DNA from: SHZI01 sp031409515 | GTDB taxonomy: Bacteria > Pseudomonadota > Gammaproteobacteria > Steroidobacterales > GCA-2729495 | Direction: 5' to 3' | DNA length: 28,491 nt | Assembly: GCA_031409515.1 (NCBI GenBank) | Contig: JANNXJ010000023.1 | Coordinates: 1 to 28,491 of the forward strand | Shown: positions 22,583 through 28,491 of the stretch, in pieces | How the letters are laid out: each line of letters begins with the position of its first letter | Numbering within the stretch: the first letter of the stretch is position 1 | Notes under the pieces: model-generated | What the model saw: only the letters and a program-made list of their open reading frames with translations | Databases searched by the model: none | Told to the model about the DNA's origin: nothing | Program-made: the position numbers and the translations under genes

Positions 22583-23995
22583 ATGGACTCCGGGACCCTC
22601 GTCATTCTTGCCTGCAGCCTGCTGGCCCTGCTTCTGGGCCTGGGCCTGGGCTGGCTGGTCGCCAGCCGGCCCCGGGCCGTTTTCGAAGAACGGGCCCGGC
22701 TCCTTGCCGACCAGCTGCAGCAGGTTCAGGTCGCCCAGGCAGAGAACGAAGGCCAGGCCCGGGAGCGGGTCCGGGGCCTCACCGAAACCCTCGAAGAACG
22801 CGCCGCCCGCATCAGTGAACTGGAGGCCGAGCTGGCAGCCTCCGCCCGGAGCAAGGCCGAACACGATCTGCGCCTGAACGCCGTACTGGCCGACACGGAG
22901 AAGCGCTTCACCGACACGTTCAAAGCCCTGGCCAGCCAGATCCTGGAAGAAAAAACTGCCAAGTTCACGGCCACCAACGAGACCAAGCTGAATGAGCTGC
23001 TCAATCCGTTCCGGGAGCGCCTCAAGGATTTTCAGAAGAAGGTTGAAGACACCCACGTCACCGACACGAGCGAGCGCCGGTCCCTGAAGGACGAGCTGAA
23101 GCGGCTCATGGCCCTGAACCAGCAGGTGAGCCAGGACACCAGAAACCTGACGACCGCGCTCAAGGGCGAAGCCAAGACCCAGGGTACCTGGGGCGAGATC
23201 ATCCTCGAGCGGGTGCTGGAGATGTCGGGACTGACCCGCGGCCGGGAGTACGAAGTTCAGGACAGCCGCGTGGCTGAGGACGGTAACCGGCAGCAGCCGG
23301 ACGTACTGATCCACCTCCCGCCCAACCGCAACCTGATCGTCGACTCCAAAGTGTCCCTCGTGGCCTACGAGCGCTACGCCAGCGCGGAGACGGACGACGC
23401 CCGGGAAGCAGCTCTCCAGCAGCACCTGGCGTCCCTGCGTGCTCACATCAGGTCGTTGAGCGAAAAGAATTACCCGGCGCTGTACGGACTGGAGTCCCTG
23501 GATTTCGTGCTGCTGTTCGTACCTGTGGAGCCCGCATTCATGACCGCGGTCCAGGCAGATCCCAGCCTCTACGAAGCGGCCTGGGCCAAAAACGTGGTGC
23601 TCGTCAGTCCCACCACCCTGATGGCTACCGCCCGTGTGGTGGAGAGCGTGTGGCGCCTTGAGCGCCAGAACCGCAACGTCATGAAAATTGCCGAGCAGGC
23701 TGGGCGCATGCACGACGCCTTCGTCCTGTTCATCGTCGAGCTGGAGAAAGTCGCCAGGAACGTCCAGATCGCCAGCGGCAGCCTCGACGACGCGGTCAAG
23801 AGGCTGCATACCGGCAAGGGTAATCTCGTGCGCCGGGCCGACGAGATCCGCAAGCTCGGCGCGAAGGCCGCGAAGGAACTCCCGACCAAGCTCCTGGACA
23901 TCACCGACGACGCGCCCGCAGAGACCACCGACGATGTGGAACCTGAAGCCGGCGCCCCGGACGACCCCGAAGCGGATCAGAGACTGCGGCACTAG
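22583..23995 (+). CDS. rmuC: DNA recombination protein RmuC
   Basis: 470 residues from ATG 22583 (MDSGTLVILACSLLALLLGLGLGWLV). An upstream in-frame start at 22445 is rejected because it would overlap the lipoprotein gene and lose the N-terminal helix. One membrane helix is followed by a long coiled coil (about residues 30-150: LADQLQQVQVAQAENEGQARERV and onward). Then comes the RmuC domain with KGEAKTQGTWGEIILERVLEMSGLTRGREYEVQ, LIVDSKVSLVAYERY and SLDFVLLFVPVEPAFMTA, a restriction-endonuclease-like core. In E. coli it limits inversion at short inverted repeats, apt in a genome rich in palindromes. The acidic tail is variable. It is followed 3 bp later by the ABC ATPase gene. Confidence 0.95.
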   Translation: MDSGTLVILACSLLALLLGLGLGWLVASRPRAVFEERARLLADQLQQVQVAQAENEGQARERVRGLTETLEERAARISELEAELAASARSKAEHDLRLNAVLADTEKRFTDTFKALASQILEEKTAKFTATNETKLNELLNPFRERLKDFQKKVEDTHVTDTSERRSLKDELKRLMALNQQVSQDTRNLTTALKGEAKTQGTWGEIILERVLEMSGLTRGREYEVQDSRVAEDGNRQQPDVLIHLPPNRNLIVDSKVSLVAYERYASAETDDAREAALQQHLASLRAHIRSLSEKNYPALYGLESLDFVLLFVPVEPAFMTAVQADPSLYEAAWAKNVVLVSPTTLMATARVVESVWRLERQNRNVMKIAEQAGRMHDAFVLFIVELEKVARNVQIASGSLDDAVKRLHTGKGNLVRRADEIRKLGAKAAKELPTKLLDITDDAPAETTDDVEPEAGAPDDPEADQRLRH

Positions 23996-23998
23996 GGA

Positions 23999-24682
23999 AT
24001 GACGGCTGCCGGCCTCGAAGTACTTGAGCTCTCGCGACGTTACGGTGACCGCCAGATCCTCAGTGGGCTGACCTTTGCGGTCCGCAAAGGCGAGTTCGTC
24101 GCCATCATGGGCGAGTCCGGGTCCGGAAAATCCACTCTGCTCAACCTCATTGCCGGCCTGGATACGCCGGACAGTGGCCTGGTCCGGATCGGCGGCGTGG
24201 ACCTCATGGCCCTGGACGATGATGGGCGCACGCGCCTGCGCCGGGCCCAGGTGGGTTTTGTCTTCCAGTCCTTTCACATCCTCCCGCACCTGACCGTGGC
24301 GCAGAACGTGGAGCTGCCGCTCGTACTCCTCGGTGTCCCGGCGACGGAGCGGCAGACGCGGACGGCAGACATGCTGCACGCCGTGGGTCTCGGCGCGCGC
24401 CACGGAAGTCCACCCCGGGAATTGTCCGGCGGCGAGTTGCAGCGGGTGGCGGTGGCGAGAGCTCTCGTCCATCGGCCGGCACTGGTGCTGGCGGATGAAC
24501 CGACGGGCAACCTGGACCCGGACACCGCCGCTACCGTCCTTGCCCTGCTGGGTGAGCAGGTGCGCGCTGCAGGCGCCGCCGGCGTGCTGGTGACCCACTC
24601 GGCCATTGCCGCAGCCCGGGCCGACCGGGTACTGACGCTGGATCACGGCCGGCTGCGGCACGCCGGCGAACCGGGCAACTAG
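23999..24682 (+). CDS. ABC transporter ATP-binding protein (LolD/MacB type)
   Basis: 227 residues. Walker A GESGSGKST at 38-46, Q-loop FVFQSFHILPHLT, signature LSGGELQRVAVARALV, Walker B LVLADEPTGNLD and switch LVTHS are all intact. The PTGNLDPDT form is typical of the LolD/MacB/FtsE class that works with FtsX-type permeases, matching the next gene, which starts 2 bp after the stop. With the permease and the lipocalin-like gene it forms an AttEFGH-like set; the role is probably export or envelope lipid handling. Not LolD itself, since no LolC/E-type lipoprotein machinery is present. Confidence 0.95.
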   Translation: MTAAGLEVLELSRRYGDRQILSGLTFAVRKGEFVAIMGESGSGKSTLLNLIAGLDTPDSGLVRIGGVDLMALDDDGRTRLRRAQVGFVFQSFHILPHLTVAQNVELPLVLLGVPATERQTRTADMLHAVGLGARHGSPPRELSGGELQRVAVARALVHRPALVLADEPTGNLDPDTAATVLALLGEQVRAAGAAGVLVTHSAIAAARADRVLTLDHGRLRHAGEPGN

Positions 24683-24684
24683 GC

Positions 24685-27240
24685 ATGCTGTGGCTCTGGT
24701 GGCATGTCAGTGTCGGCCACGCCCGGAGCCACCGTCTCCGCACTGTTGTTCAGGTGCTTGCTATCGCGGTGGGTGTTGCGCTGGGCTATGCGGTCAGCCT
24801 CATCAACACTGCCGCCCTGGCAGAATTCAGTGCCGCCCTGCGGGAAGTGAATGGGGAAGCAGACGCCGTCGTAGAAGGCCCGGGTCGCGGGTTCGACGAA
24901 CAGCTGTTTGCCCGGGTGGCCGCTCATCCCGGCGTGCAACTGGCGAGTCCTGTGCTGGCCACCGACGTGCTGGTCCTGGGCAGTAACACCCGTCTGCCGA
25001 TTCTTGGGGTGGACGCGCTGCGCGCCGGCTGGGTCACGCCGGGGCTGATCCCCGACTATTTCTCCGGCCCGGCGCAGCCGGACAACGCCGAACCCCGGTC
25101 CCGCTTCGCGCTATTTGCCGACGGCATCTTCCTGTCCCCCGCTGCGCTGGAACGCTTCGGCGTGCAGCCCGGCGGCGAGCTGCGCCTCCGGTCCGGGGAC
25201 GAGCAGGTGACGCTGATCGTCCGCGGCAGCCTGCCCGCCACCCGGCCCGGCCGCCTGCTCGGCGTGATGGACCTCGGCTTTGCCCAGTGGCGGCTCGGGA
25301 GACTGGGCCTGCTGACCCGCATCGATCTGCGGCTGAAGCCCGGCGTGACTGCCGGGTCACTGGTGAAGGACCTCCCGCTGCCTCCGGGTGTCACGCTGGC
25401 GGGCCCCGACGCCGGCGAGGCCCGCCTGGCCACCCTCTCCCGAGCCTACCGGGTCAATCTCAATGTGCTGGCGCTGGTGGCGCTGTTCACCGGCAGCTTC
25501 CTGGTGTTCTCGCTGCAGGTGCAGGCCACGCTGGCCCGCCGGCCGCAGCTGGCCTACCTGAGGGCGGCCGGCGTAACCGCAGGGGAACTGCAGTGGTTGC
25601 TGGTGGCTGAAGCGGCCACCATCGGTGTGCTCGGCAGCGTGCTCGGCCTGTTGCTGGGCATCGGCATCGCCCAGGGCGTCCTCGGCGCGCTCGGCGGCGA
25701 CCTCGGGAGTAACCAGGGCAGCGGCGGCTTCAGGCCGCTACTGGTTCTGCCACCGGCCATGACCGTGGGCTATGCGGTACTGGGCGTCAGCGCCGCCATC
25801 GCGGGCGGCCTCGTCCCCGCCCGGGAAGCGGCCCTCGCGGCGATCGCGCCAGCGCTCCGCTCGGGTGCAGAAGAAGACGCCCTGCAGCCTCTCGGCCGCC
25901 TCGCACCCGGACTGCTGCTGATCGCTGCGGCCACGGTGCTGGTCTGGCTGCCCGCAATCGGGGGAGTATCGCTGGCGGCTTATCTCGCCATTGGCTGTCT
26001 GCTGATCGGCGTGATCGCCCTGCAACCGCGCCTGGCCGGCCTCGCCTTCCGGCCGGTTGCCCGCTGGCTCGAGGGCTCAGCGCTCGGCACCCGCTGGCCC
26101 ATGCTGCTGCTGGCAGCGAACCGGCTGGCGCGGGCGCCCGGCGGCGCAGCGGTCGGCATGGCGGGCATCGTCGCGAGTTTCGGGCTGATGGTCGCGATGG
26201 GCACGATGGTGGGCAGCTTCCGCGGCTCCCTGGAAGACTGGCTGATCCGCGTGCTGCCCGCTGACGCGTATGGGCGGATCGGCCAGTTCAGCACCGATAC
26301 GCAGTTCTCGGCGGAGGACCTGCGGCTGATCGCAGCACACCCGGGCGTGGCGCGCGTGGAGTTCTCCCGGGCCACCAGCGTGACGCTGGCGCCGGACAGG
26401 GCGGCGGTGGCCATCATCGCGCGCCCGGTGGACATTGCCCGCGCCGCGGAGCTGCTGCCCCTGGTCGGTGCGGAGGCGGCAGTGCCACCCGGCGCTATTC
26501 CTGTCTGGGTGTCTGAAGCAATGGTTGAACTCTATGGCGCAGGACCCGGTGAGGAACTGACGCTGCCCCTGGGCGGCCGCCTCCAGACCTTCGCCGTGGC
26601 GGGCGTGTGGCGCGACTACGCGCGGCAGTTCGGCTCCGTGATCCTGCCCGCCGGGGACTACGAGCGGCTGACCGGCGACACCACCCGCACCGAGGCGGCG
26701 CTGTGGCTGCGCCCGGGTGTCAGCGCGGACGAGGTGATCCGCGACCTGCAGAAGACCGTACCGTCCGGCGATGCGGTGCAGTTCAATGCCACGGGCGAAA
26801 TCCGCGCGCTCAGCCTGCGCGTCTTCGACCGGAGCTTTGCCGTGACCTACGTGCTGGAGATTGCTGCCATCCTGATTGGCATGATTGGGGTCGCGGCCAC
26901 CTTCTCCGCCCAGGCCATCGCCCGGACCCGGGAATTCGGCATGCTCCGGCACGTGGGTGTGACGCGGAGCCAGGTGCTCCGCGTCTTTGCCTTGGAGGGC
27001 GCGCTGGCCACAGGGCATGCGCTGCTGGTGGGGCTGGTCACGGGTCTGCTGGTGTCGCTGGTGCTGATTCGCGTCGTGAACCGCCAGTCCTTCCACTGGA
27101 CCATGGACTTCAACCTGCCGACGACGCTGATTGCCGTGCTGTGCATCGCCCTGCTCCTCTGCGCCACCGTCACAGCGGCGCTCGCTGGCAGGCGGGCGAC
27201 GGGCGTGAGTCCGCTCCGCGCCGTGCACGAGGACTGGTGA
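24685..27240 (+). CDS. FtsX-like ABC transporter permease
   Basis: 851-residue inner-membrane permease with duplicated MacB/FtsX architecture. TM1 lies at about residues 18-40 and a periplasmic domain follows. A first FtsX block (LVALFTGSFLVFSLQVQATLARRPQLAYLRAAGVTAGELQWLL) covers about 260-385 and central TMs about 405-455. A second periplasmic domain with SVTLAPDRAAVAIIARPVD follows, then the second FtsX block (IGMIGVAATFSAQAIARTREFGMLRHVGVTRSQVLRVFALEG, about 725-840). The ending SPLRAVHEDW is typical of this class. It starts 2 bp after the ATPase gene and its TGA shares a base with the ATG of the lipocalin-like gene, so all three are coupled. Confidence 0.95.
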   Translation: MLWLWWHVSVGHARSHRLRTVVQVLAIAVGVALGYAVSLINTAALAEFSAALREVNGEADAVVEGPGRGFDEQLFARVAAHPGVQLASPVLATDVLVLGSNTRLPILGVDALRAGWVTPGLIPDYFSGPAQPDNAEPRSRFALFADGIFLSPAALERFGVQPGGELRLRSGDEQVTLIVRGSLPATRPGRLLGVMDLGFAQWRLGRLGLLTRIDLRLKPGVTAGSLVKDLPLPPGVTLAGPDAGEARLATLSRAYRVNLNVLALVALFTGSFLVFSLQVQATLARRPQLAYLRAAGVTAGELQWLLVAEAATIGVLGSVLGLLLGIGIAQGVLGALGGDLGSNQGSGGFRPLLVLPPAMTVGYAVLGVSAAIAGGLVPAREAALAAIAPALRSGAEEDALQPLGRLAPGLLLIAAATVLVWLPAIGGVSLAAYLAIGCLLIGVIALQPRLAGLAFRPVARWLEGSALGTRWPMLLLAANRLARAPGGAAVGMAGIVASFGLMVAMGTMVGSFRGSLEDWLIRVLPADAYGRIGQFSTDTQFSAEDLRLIAAHPGVARVEFSRATSVTLAPDRAAVAIIARPVDIARAAELLPLVGAEAAVPPGAIPVWVSEAMVELYGAGPGEELTLPLGGRLQTFAVAGVWRDYARQFGSVILPAGDYERLTGDTTRTEAALWLRPGVSADEVIRDLQKTVPSGDAVQFNATGEIRALSLRVFDRSFAVTYVLEIAAILIGMIGVAATFSAQAIARTREFGMLRHVGVTRSQVLRVFALEGALATGHALLVGLVTGLLVSLVLIRVVNRQSFHWTMDFNLPTTLIAVLCIALLLCATVTAALAGRRATGVSPLRAVHEDW

Positions 27241-28328
27241 TGCTGAGCCGGCGGCAACTGCTGCTCACGATGAGTGCACTCGCTGCGCCGGGCGTCCGGG
27301 CCGACGTGACGTTTCCGGATGTCGTCCCCCGCACGCTGAGATTCCCGGAGGACTATGGCGCCCACCCGGACTTCCGTACCGAATGGTGGTACCTGACGGG
27401 CTGGCTGGGAGATGCCGCCCGGCCACTGGGCTTCCAGGTCACCTTCTTCCGGGTACGCACCGACGTGGATCCGGCGAATCCGAGCACCTTCGCGGCCCGG
27501 CAGCTGATCATTGCCCACGCGGCGCTGGCCCACCCGGCGCAGGGCAAACTGCTGCTCGACGAGCGCATCGCCCGCACGGGCTTCGACCTGGTGCAGGCGG
27601 CGACGGGCGACACGGACGTGCGGCTGGACGGCTGGTCACTCAAACGCGATGCCCTGACCGACACCTACGTGGGACAGATCGCCGCCCGGGGCTTCACGCT
27701 GAACTTCCGTGCCGCAGGTCAGGGCCAACCGTGGCTGCAGGGGGAGGCTGGTGTGTCGCGCAAGGGCCCGCTGCCGGCACAGGCGAGTTACTACTACTCC
27801 CGGCCCCAGCTGAACGTTGAGGCGGAAGTAGTGATCGCGCCTAAAGGCGCTCCTACAAGGCTGAAGGGGGTCGCGTGGCTCGATCACGAGTGGTCCAGTG
27901 CCGCGCTGGCCCCCGACGCGGCGGGCTGGGACTGGATCGGCATGAACCTGGATGACGGCAGCGCGCTGCTGGCCTTTCAGATCCGGCGCCAGGGCGCTGC
28001 TCCCGGAGAAACGCCCCTCCAGCGGTACGCCGCCTTCCGCAGCCCCACCGGCGCCACGCGGCTGGTCGATCCTGCGACGGTCCGCTTCACCCCACTACGC
28101 CAGTGGTCATCCGCTCGCAGCCGCGCGTCCTGGCCGATAGCCCAGCGCATTCAGGTGGGCGAGCGCACCTTCGACACTGCACCCCTGATGCCGGATCAAG
28201 AGCTCGATTCACGGCTGACGACGGGCGCAGTGTACTGGGAAGGTGCGAGCACGTTGCTCGAGGGCGGAAGGCCCGTGGGGCGCGGCTACCTGGAGATGAC
28301 GGGGTATGTGAAGCCGCTGAAGCTTTAG
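27240..28328 (+). CDS. AttH/CrtC-like lipocalin-family protein with Tat signal
   Basis: 362 residues from ATG 27240. The N-terminus MLSRRQLLLTMSALAAPGVRA is a twin-arginine-type signal ending VRA. The body matches the lipocalin-like/carotenoid 1,2-hydratase family: FRTEWWYLTGWL, GFQVTFFRVRT, ASYYYSRPQLNVEAEV, AWLDHEWSS (D215-H216-E217-W218), WDWIGMNLDDGSALLAFQIRR and RGYLEMTGYVKPLKL. Such proteins often follow an FtsX-type ABC pair (AttEFGH of Agrobacterium) and probably bind or process a lipid passed by the transporter. Odd feature: residues 199-206 (IAPKGAPT) are encoded by a REP palindrome. The stop lies in a GC-rich palindrome (GCCGCTGAAG/CTTTAGCGGC) at 28309-28333. Confidence 0.92.
   Translation: MLSRRQLLLTMSALAAPGVRADVTFPDVVPRTLRFPEDYGAHPDFRTEWWYLTGWLGDAARPLGFQVTFFRVRTDVDPANPSTFAARQLIIAHAALAHPAQGKLLLDERIARTGFDLVQAATGDTDVRLDGWSLKRDALTDTYVGQIAARGFTLNFRAAGQGQPWLQGEAGVSRKGPLPAQASYYYSRPQLNVEAEVVIAPKGAPTRLKGVAWLDHEWSSAALAPDAAGWDWIGMNLDDGSALLAFQIRRQGAAPGETPLQRYAAFRSPTGATRLVDPATVRFTPLRQWSSARSRASWPIAQRIQVGERTFDTAPLMPDQELDSRLTTGAVYWEGASTLLEGGRPVGRGYLEMTGYVKPLKL
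27835..27856 (-). repeat. REP palindrome, GTAG type, copy E, inside the lipocalin-like gene
   Basis: Read on the minus strand this is the same 22-bp element as copy D (13933), identical over its whole length. It lies in frame and antisense to the coding direction, giving codons for I-A-P-K-G-A-P-T. It falls between two beta strands (LNVEAEVV and RLKGVAWLDHEW), a likely turn where extra residues are tolerated. No stop or frameshift is introduced. Confidence 0.9.
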
Positions 28329-28350
28329 CGGCGTAGATGCAGGATTCTGG

Positions 28351-28379
28351 CGGCGGTCTCAATGGGTCGATGCAACACC
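28351..28379 (+). mobile_element. Candidate left terminal inverted repeat of the IS30-family element
   Basis: The segment starting CGGCGGTCTCAATGGG and ending ATGCAACACC precedes the transposase ATG by 35 bases, just after the lipocalin-like gene ends. From memory it resembles ends of IS30-family elements of this transposase subgroup. The right end lies outside the window, so the repeat cannot be confirmed. CAACACC (28373-28379) is complementary to GGTGTTG (28405-28411), which could form a hairpin in the transposase leader. Confidence 0.45.
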
Positions 28380-28414
28380 ATTTATGTTAGTACGAACAGA
28401 GAGAGGTGTTGGCA

Positions 28415-28491
28415 ATGCTGAAGGAAGGGCGACCTGGACTGACGGATGTGGAGAAAGCGGAGCTGTGGCGCCGATGGAAGGCAGGACAGTC
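28415..28491 (+). CDS. IS30-family transposase, N-terminus (cut by window end)
   Basis: Only 25 codons are visible from ATG 28415: MLKEGRPGLTD, then EKAELWRRWKAGQS. This opening, a RPGLT segment followed by ELWRRWKAGQS, is characteristic of the N-terminal helix-turn-helix of many proteobacterial IS30-family transposases. AGAGAGG lies 8 bases upstream as Shine-Dalgarno. IS30 enzymes are DDE transposases; the catalytic part is beyond the window, so intactness is unknown. The short visible part limits confidence. Confidence 0.75.
   Translation, partial: MLKEGRPGLTDVEKAELWRRWKAGQ

Noticed and set aside
22502..24661. Minus-strand open frame of 719 codons opposite rmuC and the ABC ATPase
   Set aside because: It mirrors two well-recognised genes and has no recognisable domain; it is open because of high GC at third positions.
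115..27856. Repeated 22-bp palindromes as a CRISPR array
   Set aside because: Copies are kilobases apart in both orientations, with no regular spacers and no cas genes.

Overview
The window is GC-rich and densely packed. Genes often overlap by 4 bp (ATGA/GTGA) or sit a few bases apart, and Shine-Dalgarno sites are of the usual AGGAGG type. A class I PHA synthase with a PhaR repressor and a phasin, a b561/YceI pair, RmuC, and GTAG-type REP palindromes all point to a gammaproteobacterium, perhaps near Nevskiales, Steroidobacterales or Xanthomonadales. That placement is inference; there is no rRNA or marker gene to fix it.

Layout. (1) 115-3139, minus strand: polyhydroxyalkanoate block (phasin with its own promoter and terminator, then phaR-phaC). 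(2) 3403-4580: a doubtful small ORF and an AEC permease. (3) 4601-6446, plus: cytochrome b561, YceI and dienelactone hydrolase, overlapping start to stop. (4) 6561-9799: a Tat-signal UbiD-family protein, then a convergent FAH-SIMPL pair. (5) 9836-13936: succinate-semialdehyde dehydrogenase, MATE exporter, a conserved-looking small protein on the minus strand, and a J-domain/zinc-ribbon/PilZ fusion. (6) 13956-15934, minus: a surface-type repeat protein with a Gly-rich C-terminal sorting-like tail, overlapping a membrane-anchored alpha/beta hydrolase. (7) 16103-22548, plus: a 2041-residue secreted SpvB/VCBS/RHS polymorphic-toxin-like protein followed by a small lipoprotein that is a candidate immunity protein. 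(8) 22583-28328, plus: rmuC and an AttEFGH-like ABC set (ATPase, FtsX-type permease, Tat-exported lipocalin-like protein). (9) From about 28351: the left end of an IS30-family element, cut by the window edge.

The most unusual signal is a family of 22-bp GTAG palindromes (REP type). Six copies lie at five loci, and every locus is fused to a coding sequence. In three of three loci at gene ends, the TAG of the GTAG foot is itself the stop codon of the upstream gene (phaC, gabD, J-PilZ). In the other two loci the repeat is translated in frame: an inverted pair encodes nearly the whole hydrophobic core of the YceI signal peptide, and a single copy encodes a short loop before the DHEW motif of the lipocalin-like protein. 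Second, a shared 15-bp element (TCTTGCASTGCRSAA, 12/15 identical) lies over the -35 of the phasin promoter and just downstream of a -10-like box before phaR, which fits a PhaR operator with autoregulation. Third, the RHS protein has an unassigned C-terminal domain paired with a lipoprotein.
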